Assembly: GCA_037718865.1 (NCBI GenBank)
Contig: JBBJMP010000001.1
Span: 310,001-374,000 of the forward strand
DNA from: JADCRZ01 sp037718865
Lineage (GTDB): Bacteria > Bacteroidota > Bacteroidia > Chitinophagales > Chitinophagaceae
DNA length: 64,000 nucleotides
Direction of reading: 5' to 3'
Shown here: positions 1 to 8,860 of the stretch, piece after piece
How the letters are laid out: every line of letters begins with the position of its first letter
Position numbering within the stretch: the stretch's first letter is position 1
The notes under the pieces: generated by a model
Database searches by the model: none
Told to the model about the DNA's origin: nothing
The model's input: the letters and a program-made list of their open reading frames with translations, nothing else
Made by a program: the position numbers and the translations under genes

Positions 1-459
1 GTTTTTTGTGCGGAACACACTGTCATTGATCGAAGTGGCTTTATACGAATGTTTAAAAGTAAGCTCATAAGACCCCCTGATAAGGCGTTCAAAATTGTTC
101 ACCCCTGCAGAGTCAATGTAAACACCCTGCCTGTTTTTTACCTTGAAATGGGTTTTGCCTCCGATGCGATTGTAACTGATATAAATCCGCCCCTGGAACC
201 GGGGAAAGTCAACATTTATCCAGTAGTCATTTTCCGGATTTTCTTCAAAGAAGGTGGTATCCTTGATCACAACCCCATAAACCGGGTATTCAAACGAATA
301 AGGAAATTCGGGCCGGTCAAAATTCTGGTAGGCCCTTTGGGGAAACGGTATATTAAAATATCCGCGTGGTTTGGGTAAATAGGTATTGTTACATCCGGCA
401 AGGATCCATAGCAGCATTAACGCGGTAAACAAACGCCCTGGCTTTTCCCGTTTATTCAT
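1..459 (-). CDS. gldD: Gliding motility lipoprotein GldD (C-terminus beyond window edge)
   Basis: The frame is open from an ATG at 459 to the window edge, giving 153 residues. It begins MNKREKPGRLFTALMLLWIL and has a lipobox LAGC, so it should be lipidated and sit in the periplasm or outer membrane. The motifs PRGYFNIPFP, FEYPVYG and ENDYWINVDFP match GldD as I know it. GldD is required for Bacteroidota gliding and type IX secretion; its exact role is unknown. The ATG follows the gldE stop after one base (TAGTATG), so the two are probably translationally coupled. The gldE-gldD order supports the call. Only the C-terminus is missing. Confidence 0.85.
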   Translation of the reverse strand, partial: MNKREKPGRLFTALMLLWILAGCNNTYLPKPRGYFNIPFPQRAYQNFDRPEFPYSFEYPVYGVVIKDTTFFEENPENDYWINVDFPRFQGRIYISYNRIGGKTHFKVKNRQGVYIDSAGVNNFERLIRGSYELTFKHSYKATSINDSVFRTKN

Positions 460-460
460 A

Positions 461-1819
461 CTATTTGCTTGATGCCTTTGCATTTACCTGTCGTATGATA
501 TCTACTTTTACTTTCAGTATGCGGTTGCGACCCACTTCCAGTACCGTAAATTGAAAATCACCACACGGAATAATGTCGTTCGCTTTAGGAAAATCACCAG
601 CCAGTTCAAGCAACATGCCGCCAATGGAATCACTGTCGCCTCTTATCTTATCAAAGGTATCAACAGGCAGAACCAGCATCTTACACATATCATTTATCAT
701 GGTTCTCCCTTCAAATACATAGCTGTTATCGTCAATCTTTTTGTTTATACTTTCCTCATCATCAAACTCGTCTTTGATTTCACCAATGATCTCTTCGAGT
801 ATATCTTCCAGCGTAACAATACCGCTGGTGCCGCCGAATTCATCTACAACTACTGCAAAATGAATGCGTTTATTTTGAAAATCATGCAACAGGTCCACTA
901 TTAATTTTTGTTCATGAACAAAATAAGGCGGGTGAAAAAAGGAGTGCCAGTCATAGTCTTTCGTTTCATTAAGATAGGGAATCAGGTCTTTCGTCTGGAT
1001 AATCCCCACTACATCATCCAGACTTCCTTTGTAAACCGGAAGCCTTGAATAGTGTAACTCTTCCACCTGCCTGATCAGTTCATGAAACGAGAGGTTGTAA
1101 TCCACGCCGCTTACATCCAAACGGGTGCGCATAACCTGTTTAACGGCAATGTTTCCGAAGTTCACAATACCCTTCAATATATTTTTCTCCTCTACGCTTG
1201 TATCGCTGTTGGTACTGAGGTCGATGGCATGATCCAGTTCTTCGAGGCTGTAAGAAGCAGCGCGCCGTCCAAGGAAGCGCTCCACCTGGTCGGATAATCC
1301 CACCAGCCAGATGCTGATCCGCCTGAAGAGGTAATGAATGATCTCTACAATGAAGGATGAATTGTAAGCAAACCGGAAATTATTTTGGATTGCCCATACT
1401 TTAGGCAAGACCGCGCCGAATAAAGTGAGAAAGACCGTTACAATGACAATCTTGATCAGAAAATCAAAAAACCACCAGTTATTCTTAAACGGCAACAGCT
1501 GGTCTATCAGAAAATTGGATAGAATGATTATGGCAATGTTGACAAACGTGTTGGCAATAAGCAGCGAGGCAAGCAGGATCTTCGGCTCTTCCAATAAATT
1601 TACAATACGCTTCCAACCTGAATCCTGCTTGGTTTTCAGCGTATTGATGTCTTTATAGGTTAACGAAAAAAAGGCCACTTCAGCCCCGGATACGAAAAAG
1701 GAAACTACCAGGAGAAATATGATAACGATAACCAGCAATGTGGAACCCTGAAGATTTGCAGCAAAAAGAATGGGCGACAGCAAACTATTCAGAAGGAAAC
1801 AGGTCGGTGAGTGATCCAA
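461..1819 (-). CDS. gldE: Gliding motility-associated protein GldE (CNNM/CorC-like membrane protein)
   Basis: 452 residues. Three or four transmembrane helices lie in the first ~150 residues (DUF21/CNNM-type), followed by a CBS pair (~225-350, with FAVVVDEFGGTSGIVTLED) and a C-terminal CorC/HlyC domain (~365-440). This is the hemolysin-C/CorC layout of GldE, an inner membrane protein of the gliding/type IX apparatus. The start is TTG: reading back from it there is no ATG or GTG before an in-frame stop at 1849, and the MD-start fits the family. ssb and mutY lie upstream on the same strand and gldD follows after one base, the usual Bacteroidota order. Confidence 0.9.
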   Translation of the reverse strand: MDHSPTCFLLNSLLSPILFAANLQGSTLLVIVIIFLLVVSFFVSGAEVAFFSLTYKDINTLKTKQDSGWKRIVNLLEEPKILLASLLIANTFVNIAIIILSNFLIDQLLPFKNNWWFFDFLIKIVIVTVFLTLFGAVLPKVWAIQNNFRFAYNSSFIVEIIHYLFRRISIWLVGLSDQVERFLGRRAASYSLEELDHAIDLSTNSDTSVEEKNILKGIVNFGNIAVKQVMRTRLDVSGVDYNLSFHELIRQVEELHYSRLPVYKGSLDDVVGIIQTKDLIPYLNETKDYDWHSFFHPPYFVHEQKLIVDLLHDFQNKRIHFAVVVDEFGGTSGIVTLEDILEEIIGEIKDEFDDEESINKKIDDNSYVFEGRTMINDMCKMLVLPVDTFDKIRGDSDSIGGMLLELAGDFPKANDIIPCGDFQFTVLEVGRNRILKVKVDIIRQVNAKASSK

Positions 1820-1930
1820 ATTTTGCGTGTTTTGGTGAACAGTAAATTAAGTTTCAGCACTTTTGTCATTAATCAGAATGGCAGGTCAAAGGCCTGCCAT
1901 GAAAATTAGGAAAAAAATGATTTATACTAT

Positions 1931-2365
1931 CTAAAAAGGCAAATCTTCCGATGATTCGCCGATAGGCGGAACATCCGCTCCCCCCACACCTTCTATGTTC
2001 TCATGAGGCAAAGAATGATGAGCTCCAGAATCGGAACGCTTATCCAGCATGATCAGGTTATCTCCTACTACTTCCGTGGCAAATTTTTTATTTCCTTCTT
2101 TATCTTCCCAGCTTCTGGTTCGCAGCCTGCCTTCTATGTAGACGAGGCTTCCTTTATGAAGGTACTTTTGAGCCAGTTCTGCCAAACCCCGCCATAGAAC
2201 CACGGTATGCCATTCTGTTTGTGAAATCAGCTTGCCTGCTCTGTCCTTATACGTTTCAGTAGTAGCTAATGAAAATTTGGCGACAGCAATATTACCTTCC
2301 AGATATTGAACGTCCGGATCCTTTCCCAGATTCCCGATGAGCATTACTCTGTTTACGCCTCTCAT
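1931..2365 (-). CDS. ssb: Single-stranded DNA-binding protein
   Basis: 144 residues. The OB fold occupies ~1-110 (starts RGVNRVMLIGNLGKDP, then WHTVVLWRGLAELAQKYLHK). A flexible acidic tail ends SSEDLPF, matching the DDxPF-type tip through which SSB recruits replication and repair partners. The tip has DLPF rather than the common DIPF. It binds ssDNA as a tetramer. It lies between mutY and gldE, a frequent arrangement in the phylum. The 111-bp gap to gldE holds no gene. Confidence 0.95.
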   Translation of the reverse strand: MRGVNRVMLIGNLGKDPDVQYLEGNIAVAKFSLATTETYKDRAGKLISQTEWHTVVLWRGLAELAQKYLHKGSLVYIEGRLRTRSWEDKEGNKKFATEVVGDNLIMLDKRSDSGAHHSLPHENIEGVGGADVPPIGESSEDLPF

Positions 2366-2463
2366 AAAGATAGAGTTTGATGAAAAATAACCCCTCGCGC
2401 CTGATTAGTGTTTAAAGTTAATTTTTTTTCGAACAATTCCTTGCTATTTTTAGTACAAAATAA

Positions 2464-3564
2464 TTACGAGGGCCGGTCTATAAAAGCGCTCGAATCACCC
2501 TCAACAAACAAGATATCCGATAAGTATGCGTTAATAAATTTAGGGAAGGGATATCGTATAAGATCCTTTCCTGGCAAGGCTTCATAGCCTCCGGGTATTG
2601 CAGCGGGTTCTGTTGTTTTAGCCATTATAAATCGTCCGGCAATGGTTTGATGCGTCAGGTGTTGGCGGTATTCTTTCGATATTTGTTTGAGTTCAATTTG
2701 TTTATTTCCTACAATGTCTTCAAGTTCCATTTGCATAGCTGCGGCATCATTGCAGGGTAGAGGCTTGTCATTTTCTTTTAATACGAATTCATACAGATTT
2801 TCCCAGATATCGCTACGGCTTCTTTTCCTCACATAAAACCGGTTATTGTATTCGATCAGGAAGTAATAAAACCATCGTGTTTTTCTTTTGGCTGACTTGT
2901 CTTTAACGGGAAGATCATTTACCCACCCGTGTTTTAGGGCCTGGCAGTCTTTCTTTTGCACACATATCGGACACAATGGTAACCGGGGTTTACAGATAAC
3001 CGCACCAAAGTCCATAATCGCCTGGTTAAATATACCAGGTTGCTTTTTATCTAACAAGCCGGCCGCTAACTGCGTGTACAGGTTTTTACCATCGCTGGAC
3101 GACGAAGGGGTCGAAATGCCAAAATACCGGGAAAGCACTCTGATGACATTTCCATCAACAACAGCGTATGGCAGGTTAAAGGCAAAGGATGCGATAGCAG
3201 CAGCGGTATACGGTCCTATACCTTTTAAAGACCTGATATCGTCATAATTATCCGGAAATCTCCCTTCCATTTGCCCAGATATCCGTTTGGCGGTTGTGAT
3301 AAGGCTTTTACAGCGATTATAATAACCCAAACCTTCCCATAATTTAAAAATCTCCTGCTCCGGTGCCTTAGCCAGATCGTGTACACCAGGATAGGCACTT
3401 ATGAAACGGTTATAATAATGCAGGCCCTGATCAACACGGGTCTGTTGTAAAATGACTTCGCTGATCCAGATTTTATATGGATCTTTTTCCTGTTTCCAGG
3501 GCATGGCTCTGGAATTGGATTTTGCATTCCATTTCAACAAGTATTTGGTAAACCTGGGTTTCAT
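2464..3564 (-). CDS. mutY: A/G-specific adenine glycosylase MutY
   Basis: 366 residues, normal length. It removes adenine mispaired with 8-oxoguanine in base excision repair. Visible: catalytic Glu36 in SEVILQQTRV; the helix-hairpin-helix LKGIGPYTAAAI with catalytic Asp137 in VVDGNV; a [4Fe-4S] cluster loop with the C-x6-C-x2-C-x5-C spacing around residues 190-210; and a C-terminal NUDIX-like 8-oxoG recognition domain (~230-350). The ATG at 3564 gives the expected N-terminus. It heads the minus-strand block mutY-ssb-gldE-gldD. Confidence 0.95.
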   Translation of the reverse strand: MKPRFTKYLLKWNAKSNSRAMPWKQEKDPYKIWISEVILQQTRVDQGLHYYNRFISAYPGVHDLAKAPEQEIFKLWEGLGYYNRCKSLITTAKRISGQMEGRFPDNYDDIRSLKGIGPYTAAAIASFAFNLPYAVVDGNVIRVLSRYFGISTPSSSSDGKNLYTQLAAGLLDKKQPGIFNQAIMDFGAVICKPRLPLCPICVQKKDCQALKHGWVNDLPVKDKSAKRKTRWFYYFLIEYNNRFYVRKRSRSDIWENLYEFVLKENDKPLPCNDAAAMQMELEDIVGNKQIELKQISKEYRQHLTHQTIAGRFIMAKTTEPAAIPGGYEALPGKDLIRYPFPKFINAYLSDILFVEGDSSAFIDRPS

Positions 3565-3872
3565 GGGTATATTCCATTGAACGTCTGTCAGTCAGTAGGA
3601 TGGAAAGGTTTTATTAAACCTTAAACAGATAAGCCGAAAAACGTTCACGTAATACATAAATATAAATGCTTTTAATATAACGGAATTAACCGTGAATTAT
3701 TGAGAATGGCTAAAAGCCCTCACCAATTATCAATTTTGTTAGTTTTTATGATTAAACTTGCTATTACTAAAAAGTTCGTTTACTTTAAAGTTCTGAGTTT
3801 GTGTAAGTTGTAGTATTTTTATTAAACATTGTGATTTCACTGCCAATTCAATTACTTTTAAGCTTTTAACTC
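3565..3872. promoter_or_regulatory. Divergent intergenic region mutY / HU gene
   Basis: 308 bp of AT-rich DNA between divergent genes. It must carry promoters in both directions. I found no perfect TAnnTTTG box, only weak TTTG- and TAGTATTT-like strings near 3795-3818 ahead of the HU gene. No RNA gene or small coding frame is convincing. Confidence 0.3.
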
Positions 3873-4193
3873 ATGAGAAAAGCCGATCTGATAAACCAAA
3901 TTTCTGAAAAAACCGGTATCCCAAAAGTAGATGTATTAGTTACACTTGAAACTATGTTCAAGGAAGTGAAAGACACTTTGGCGCAGGGAGAAAATATATA
4001 TATAAGAGGTTTCGGAAGTTTTATTACCAAGAAAAGAGCTGCTAAAATTGGCAGAAACATAAAAAAGAATGTTGCGGTAGATATCCCGGAGCACTTCATT
4101 CCTGCTTTTAAACCTGCAAAAGAATTTGTTCAGGAAGTTAAAAAGCTAAAAACGGTCAAACAAGACCAGACAAACCCCGAAGAAGAAATGTAA
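3873..4193 (+). CDS. HU/IHF family DNA-binding protein
   Basis: 106 residues. The N-terminal helices (RKADLINQISEKTGIPKVDV) and the beta-arm region with IYIRGFGSFITKKRAAKIGRN are typical of HU/IHF nucleoid proteins, which bend and wrap DNA as dimers. There is an extra charged tail after residue ~90 (KKLKTVKQDQTNPEEEM). HU versus IHF subunit cannot be decided from sequence alone. The next gene starts 2 or 23 bases after the stop, so co-transcription is likely. Confidence 0.9.
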   Translation: MRKADLINQISEKTGIPKVDVLVTLETMFKEVKDTLAQGENIYIRGFGSFITKKRAAKIGRNIKKNVAVDIPEHFIPAFKPAKEFVQEVKKLKTVKQDQTNPEEEM

Positions 4194-4195
4194 TT

Positions 4196-5068
4196 TTGCT
4201 GCTCAAAAACTACAATGTGAGAAAACAGCAGATCATTCTTGTCGGCAGTGGCGTTTTATTGGTTTTCCTATTATTTATTTTCGGTAGAACTGTTCCGTCT
4301 ACACAGGCAGGTCCTAAACCCGTTTCAAACGCTTCAGAAACAGGCCAGTTTAGTATTGATTCTTCGATCCGTGATGCGAAAGCAAGGCTGAGTCCCTCAC
4401 AACAAGTATACGTTAATGCCCTGGAGATATCTGTAGTCCGCGGTGATGTAAAAAACCAGCAGCTGCATGTTTATCACCAGCTGGCCACTTTCTGGAAAGA
4501 CTCTGTAAATAGTTTTTATCCCTACGCCTTTTACACAGCCGAAGCATCTAAATTGGAAAATTCTGAAAAAAGCCTCAACTTTGCAGCCCGATTATTTTTG
4601 GATAACCTCAGGGGAGTCTCCGATCCCGCCTCAAAAGGGTGGATGGCTAATCAGGCTAAGGAACTGTTTGAAAGGTCTTTACAGATAAACCCTTTGAACG
4701 ATTCAGCAAAAATCGGTTTGGGAAGTTCTTATTTTTTTGGAAGTTATGCTGACGACCCGCAACAAGTTATGAAGGGTATCCAACAGATACTTGAAGTTAC
4801 GCGACGCGACTCTGCCAATATGTACGCACAGTTAATGCTGGGCATAGGTGGGGTGATATCCGGACAACTGGATAAAGCCATAGAACGCTTATTACGGGTG
4901 ATCGCTAATCAACCTGAAAATCTGGAGGCTATGCTTACACTTGCCGAAGCGTATGAAAGGCAGGGCGACAAAGCAAACGCCGTTAAATGGTATGAAACCA
5001 GCAAAAGGCTGATATCACATCCGGAAGTGATTCAGGAATTAGATCAACGAATTAAATCATTAGAATAA
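4196..5068 (+). CDS. Membrane-anchored tetratricopeptide repeat protein
   Basis: 290 residues. One N-terminal transmembrane segment (~12-28, VGSGVLLVFLLFIFG) is followed by a helical domain and TPR repeats (~160-290; ANMYAQLMLGIGGVISGQLD and NLEAMLTLAEAYERQGD are clear). It is probably anchored in the inner membrane with TPRs in the periplasm as a protein-interaction scaffold. The start is uncertain: TTG at 4196, two bases after the HU stop, or GTG at 4217; neither has an ATG. It lies between an HU gene and the COX24-like microprotein gene. The specific function is unknown. Confidence 0.8.
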   Translation: MLLKNYNVRKQQIILVGSGVLLVFLLFIFGRTVPSTQAGPKPVSNASETGQFSIDSSIRDAKARLSPSQQVYVNALEISVVRGDVKNQQLHVYHQLATFWKDSVNSFYPYAFYTAEASKLENSEKSLNFAARLFLDNLRGVSDPASKGWMANQAKELFERSLQINPLNDSAKIGLGSSYFFGSYADDPQQVMKGIQQILEVTRRDSANMYAQLMLGIGGVISGQLDKAIERLLRVIANQPENLEAMLTLAEAYERQGDKANAVKWYETSKRLISHPEVIQELDQRIKSLE

Positions 5069-5096
5069 ATCATTTATTAAATTAAATTATTACTAC

Positions 5097-5189
5097 ATGC
5101 CTTGCGGAAAAAAAAGAAAGCGTCATAAAATTGCGACACACAAGCGGAAGAAGAGATTAAGAAAGAATCGCCACAAAAAAAGAAAGTAA
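5097..5189 (+). CDS. 30-residue highly basic COX24/AURKAIP1-like microprotein
   Basis: A complete ATG-to-TAA frame starting MPCGKKRKRHKIATHKRKK and ending RKNRHKKRK, about two thirds Lys/Arg/His. The K/R-H-K-x-x-x-H-K-R-K-K-R-L-R-K pattern resembles the COX24/AURKAIP1 (mS38-type) domain, and short proteins of this kind recur across Bacteroidota. By analogy it may be a ribosome-associated protein; Bacteroidota ribosomes are known to carry extra small proteins (for example bL38 in Flavobacterium johnsoniae), but I cannot say this is that protein. It is followed by a strong hairpin at 5218-5244. Confidence 0.75.
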   Translation: MPCGKKRKRHKIATHKRKKRLRKNRHKKRK

Positions 5190-5217
5190 CAAGCTGACAC
5201 TTGTATTCATATAAAAA

Positions 5218-5244
5218 GCCGGAATAAGAACATCTTATTCCGGC
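5218..5244. terminator. Perfect 11-bp hairpin, probable terminator
   Basis: GCCGGAATAAG - AACAT - CTTATTCCGGC forms a perfect 11-bp stem with a 5-nt loop, 28 nt after the microprotein stop. There is no T-run on the plus strand (ATTGCTTCC follows); on the minus strand the stem is followed by TTTTTAT. It probably ends the HU-TPR-microprotein transcript. Confidence 0.6.
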
Positions 5245-5381
5245 ATTGCTTCCTAAAGCTAACCCTCCTGAATTGCTGATCCCGCTGAACTGGCTTTGTT
5301 GTAATATTACCGTAAATATTAACTGACAATTTCTTCATTAAATTTTTTTGAGATTAGGTTTACTTCTAAAAGTGATTATGC

Positions 5382-6929
5382 TTGAATAAGGAATTAATTA
5401 TAAACGCGGTCCCACAGGGTGTTGAGATTGCCCTTTTGGAAAATAAAAAACTGGTTGAATTGCATAATGAAAAAACAGATGCCAGTTTTGCTGTGGGTGA
5501 TCTATACCTTGGAAAGGTTAAAAAACTGATTCCCGGCCTGAATGCTGCATTTGTGGATGTAGGTTTTGAAAAAGATGCTTTTCTCCATTATACAGACTTG
5601 AGCCCTTACGCTAAATCACTGTTGAAATTCACTCACCTGGCCATTAATGAAGACAAGGAACCGGGTTTTAATTTTTCCAGATTTGAGGTAGAGCCGGAAA
5701 TCATCAAAACCGGAAAGATCAATGAAGTGTTGGGGGGAAAACCCAATGTCCTGGTTCAAATTCTTAAAGAACCGATCGCTGCAAAGGGTCCCCGCCTGAG
5801 TTGTGAAATATCTCTGCCCGGTCGCTTTGTAGTTATTACCCCCTTCAATGATATAGTTGCGGTTTCACGAAAGATTCATTCATCTGAAGAACGTAAACGG
5901 CTTCAAAAAATCATTGAAGCGTTAAAAGCCAAAAATTTTGGTGTTATTGTGAGAACTGCGGCAGAAGGGAAAAATACTGCCGAACTTCATGAAGACCTGC
6001 TGGCCCTTGTTGAAACGTGGAATCTCATACAGCGTAATCTGCGACGTGCAGTAGCGCCTGCCAAGATTCTCAGTGAACAAACCAAAACGACCAGCATCCT
6101 GCGTGACCTGTTAAATGAGGATTTTAACCGGATCGTGGTCAATGACAGAAACATCTTTAACGATGCCAAAAATTATATTCAGCGCATTGCACCGGAAAAG
6201 GCAGACATCGTTTCATTTCACCATAATGGCTCTCCGATTTTTGACCAGTTTGGCGTAACCAAACAGGTCAAGGCTGCTTTCGGCAAAACCGTCAATTTAC
6301 CGAGCGGCGCATACCTGATCATAGAGCATACTGAAGCTTTGCATGTCATTGATGTCAATAGTGGCTACAAAAGCGTTAGCAACAACCAGGAACAAAACGC
6401 AATGGAGACAAACCTGGAAGCCGCTGAAGAAATTTCCCGACAGCTGAGGTTGCGAGACCTTGGCGGAATCATCGTCGTTGATTTCATCGATATGAAATTG
6501 CCGGAGAATAAACGGAGACTTATTGAATCAATGGAAGAATTCATGCGCCAGGACAGGGCTAAACACGCAGTGCTGCCCATTTCAAAATTCGGATTGATGC
6601 AGATCACCAGGCAACGCATGAAACCTGAGCTAAGCATAAACACCATGGAGGTTTGTCCAAGCTGTAGCGGCACCGGCAAGATTTCGTCCACCCTGGTTTT
6701 AGAAGATGAAATCGATAAAAACCTTAACTATCTCATTACGCACAAACATGATCATCTTCACCTGGTGGTCCATCCTATCATGCAGGCTTATCTTACTAAA
6801 GGGTTAGTTTCGCAACGGTTCAAATGGAGCTGGAAGTATAAACAGCTTATCAGGATTAAAGCGAATACCAATTACCACCTCACCGAATTTCACTTTTTCG
6901 ACAACCGCGATGAGGAGATTAAATTGTAA
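5382..6929 (+). CDS. rng: Ribonuclease E/G family protein (RNase G)
   Basis: 515 residues, RNase G-like length with no long RNase E scaffold tail. An S1-type RNA-binding domain (~35-130) is followed by the catalytic domain with both metal-binding aspartates in HVIDVNSG (~Asp324) and VVDFIDMK (~365), and the zinc-link CPSCSGTG (~425). It is an endonuclease for rRNA maturation and mRNA decay. The start is TTG at 5382, giving MNKELIINA, the N-terminus expected for this family in the phylum. An ATG at 5378 is in another frame and stops after three codons. Confidence 0.9.
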   Translation: MNKELIINAVPQGVEIALLENKKLVELHNEKTDASFAVGDLYLGKVKKLIPGLNAAFVDVGFEKDAFLHYTDLSPYAKSLLKFTHLAINEDKEPGFNFSRFEVEPEIIKTGKINEVLGGKPNVLVQILKEPIAAKGPRLSCEISLPGRFVVITPFNDIVAVSRKIHSSEERKRLQKIIEALKAKNFGVIVRTAAEGKNTAELHEDLLALVETWNLIQRNLRRAVAPAKILSEQTKTTSILRDLLNEDFNRIVVNDRNIFNDAKNYIQRIAPEKADIVSFHHNGSPIFDQFGVTKQVKAAFGKTVNLPSGAYLIIEHTEALHVIDVNSGYKSVSNNQEQNAMETNLEAAEEISRQLRLRDLGGIIVVDFIDMKLPENKRRLIESMEEFMRQDRAKHAVLPISKFGLMQITRQRMKPELSINTMEVCPSCSGTGKISSTLVLEDEIDKNLNYLITHKHDHLHLVVHPIMQAYLTKGLVSQRFKWSWKYKQLIRIKANTNYHLTEFHFFDNRDEEIKL

Positions 6930-7389
6930 TTCAAGGTTTTAAGGATTGTTTTTGTCCTTTTGACAGTATCACCAAAAAAATCTTATTTCGGGCTGTCAAC
7001 TTTGCGGATTCTTCCAGCACCATCGTTTTGAACATTGATAACAAACTGGTTATCAATATACTACTTCTATAATATTTACTGAAAACTCAATTAAAGTTAT
7101 TCACAGTCGAAAAAAATAATTTTGTTATGTGGCGGTTATTTGTAATTTAGTGCCAGAATTTAATGGGTTAGTAAGTAAGGGGTCAATCGAAAGATTGGCC
7201 CTTTTACTTTAATCGATTTGAGCCTCATTGACATACGAAATTTAGCTCGCACGGGTGAAATTTTGGTTGTTCCGTGACAGTTTAAATACCTGCAATCTGT
7301 GGCTTGTTTAAAACTAGTATTCTTGACTTAAGCCTGCCAAGTGGTTTTTTCACCCCTTTCCATTCTTTGATTCCTTCTATCTTTATCTT
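6930..7389. other. 460-bp gap with a palindrome and a terminator; possible small RNA
   Basis: No convincing protein frame. A weak hairpin with T-run follows rng (~6941-6960, AAGGA/TCCTT). A perfect 9-bp inverted repeat lies at 7034-7057 (ATTGATAAC - AAACTG - GTTATCAAT). A strong terminator lies at 7180-7205, 250 bp past the rng stop with no coding frame before it, so a small RNA or a long rng 3' end is possible. Confidence 0.4.
7180..7205 (+). terminator. Rho-independent terminator with GNRA tetraloop
   Basis: GGGTCAATC - GAAA - GATTGGCCC, a 9-bp stem with one G-T pair and a GAAA tetraloop, followed directly by TTTT. It lies 250 bp after rng and 185 bp before radA. Confidence 0.7.
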
Positions 7390-8766
7390 ATGAGCAAAAT
7401 AAGAACGGCTTTCTTTTGCCAGAATTGCGGGTATGAAAGCACCAAGTGGGTTGGCAAATGTCCTTCGTGTGATCAGTGGAACACTTTTGTGGAAGAACGG
7501 ATTCAAAAGGAAGAACCATCAAAAGAATCAGGTTGGAAAGATTACCACCAGAAGAGACCAAACAAAACCATTTCCCTTAACGATATTACAAGCAATGAAG
7601 AAAAAAGGATTACCGATTTTGATGCTGAACTTAACAGGGCCCTGGGTGGAGGCCTTGTACCAGGAAGCATTGTATTGGTGGCCGGGGAGCCGGGAATAGG
7701 AAAATCAACCTTATTCCTGCAAAACGGTCTGTTACTAAAAAACAGCATCACACTATATATCAGTGGTGAGGAAAGCGAACAGCAGATAAAAATGCGTGCC
7801 GACCGGCTAAAAATCAGTAACGCAAACTTCTATCTGCTAACGGAAACATCTACCCAGATTATTTTTCAGGAAATAAAAAAATTGCGGCCTCAACTGGTGA
7901 TTGTAGATTCTATTCAAACCTTATATACGCCGTTCATTGAATCCTCTCCGGGGAGTGTATCGCAGATCCGTGAATCAGCGGCTGAATTTCAACGCTTCGC
8001 CAAGGAAACCGGTACCCCGGTATTTTTGATTGGACATATCACCAAAGATGGAGCCATAGCCGGACCAAAAATCCTTGAACACATGGTTGATACTGTTTTA
8101 CAATTTGAAGGTGACCGGCATTACGCTTACCGCATCTTACGCACCCTTAAAAACAGGTTTGGAAGTACGGCAGAACTGGGTATTTATGAAATGACCGGGG
8201 AAGGGATGAAACCGGTTATTAATCCCAGTGAAATACTCATCACCCAGAAAGAAGACCAATTAAGCGGCATAGCCATAGCTGCCACTATTGAAGGACTTCG
8301 TCCTCTGCTGATTGAAGCACAGGCACTGGTAACCCAATCTGTTTACGGAACCCCTCAGCGTACCGTAAGCGGATTCGACCTGCGACGTCTCCAACTATTG
8401 TTAGCCGTTTTGGAAAAAAGGGGTGGTTTTCACTTTGGCATAAAAGACGTATTTCTTAACATAGCAGGAGGGTTGAAAATAGAAGACCCTTCAACCGACC
8501 TTGCCGTTCTATGTGCCCTCCTCAGCTCTTATGAAGACAATCCTTTACCCATGCATTTTTGTTTCGCAGGCGAAGTAGGCTTGAGTGGAGAGATCCGTGC
8601 TGTTAACCGAATCGAACAACGAATTGCGGAAGCTGAAAAACTAGGTTTCGAAAAGATCATTGTTTCAAAGTATAATCAAAAGGGTATGGATAAACAGTCT
8701 TTTAATATTGAAGTGGTACCGGTAGGCAGGGTGGAAGAAGTATATAAATTACTTTTTGGAGACTGA
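7390..8766 (+). CDS. radA: DNA repair protein RadA (Sms)
   Basis: 458 residues, full length. An N-terminal C4 zinc finger (Cys10, 13, 24, 27) is followed by a RecA-like ATPase with Walker A GEPGIGKST (~99-107), the RadA-specific KNRFGS motif (~253-258) and a C-terminal Lon-protease-like domain (VNRIEQRIAEAEKLGF). RadA is a DnaB-type helicase that drives branch migration in recombinational repair. It stands alone between the 7180 terminator and comF. Confidence 0.95.
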   Translation: MSKIRTAFFCQNCGYESTKWVGKCPSCDQWNTFVEERIQKEEPSKESGWKDYHQKRPNKTISLNDITSNEEKRITDFDAELNRALGGGLVPGSIVLVAGEPGIGKSTLFLQNGLLLKNSITLYISGEESEQQIKMRADRLKISNANFYLLTETSTQIIFQEIKKLRPQLVIVDSIQTLYTPFIESSPGSVSQIRESAAEFQRFAKETGTPVFLIGHITKDGAIAGPKILEHMVDTVLQFEGDRHYAYRILRTLKNRFGSTAELGIYEMTGEGMKPVINPSEILITQKEDQLSGIAIAATIEGLRPLLIEAQALVTQSVYGTPQRTVSGFDLRRLQLLLAVLEKRGGFHFGIKDVFLNIAGGLKIEDPSTDLAVLCALLSSYEDNPLPMHFCFAGEVGLSGEIRAVNRIEQRIAEAEKLGFEKIIVSKYNQKGMDKQSFNIEVVPVGRVEEVYKLLFGD

Positions 8767-8772
8767 GAACAA

Positions 8773-8796
8773 TTTGCAAATGTGCGGTGTGCGGAT
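8773..8796 (+). repeat. Short TGTGCGG-type repeat just after the radA stop
   Basis: Two adjacent ATGTGCGG/TGTGCGGA units begin 7 nt after the radA stop. A three-unit version (ATGTGCAG, ATGTGCGG, ATGTGCGA) lies just after the acyltransferase stop at 52761-52784. Confidence 0.4.
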
Positions 8797-8860
8797 AAAA
8801 AACCGGAGAAGCTTTTGCGTTGCGAACCGGTGGTTATTATTATCTGCCAAACGGCACCAG

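Noticed and set aside
5378..5389. Three-codon frame ATG-CTT-GAA-TAA overlapping the rng start, as a regulatory upstream ORF
   Set aside because: Too short and easily by chance; no second signal supports it.
7097..7105. DnaA-box-like TTATTCACA in an AT-rich gap, as a possible replication origin
   Set aside because: One box only, no dnaA gene or box cluster; another single copy occurs near 45811.
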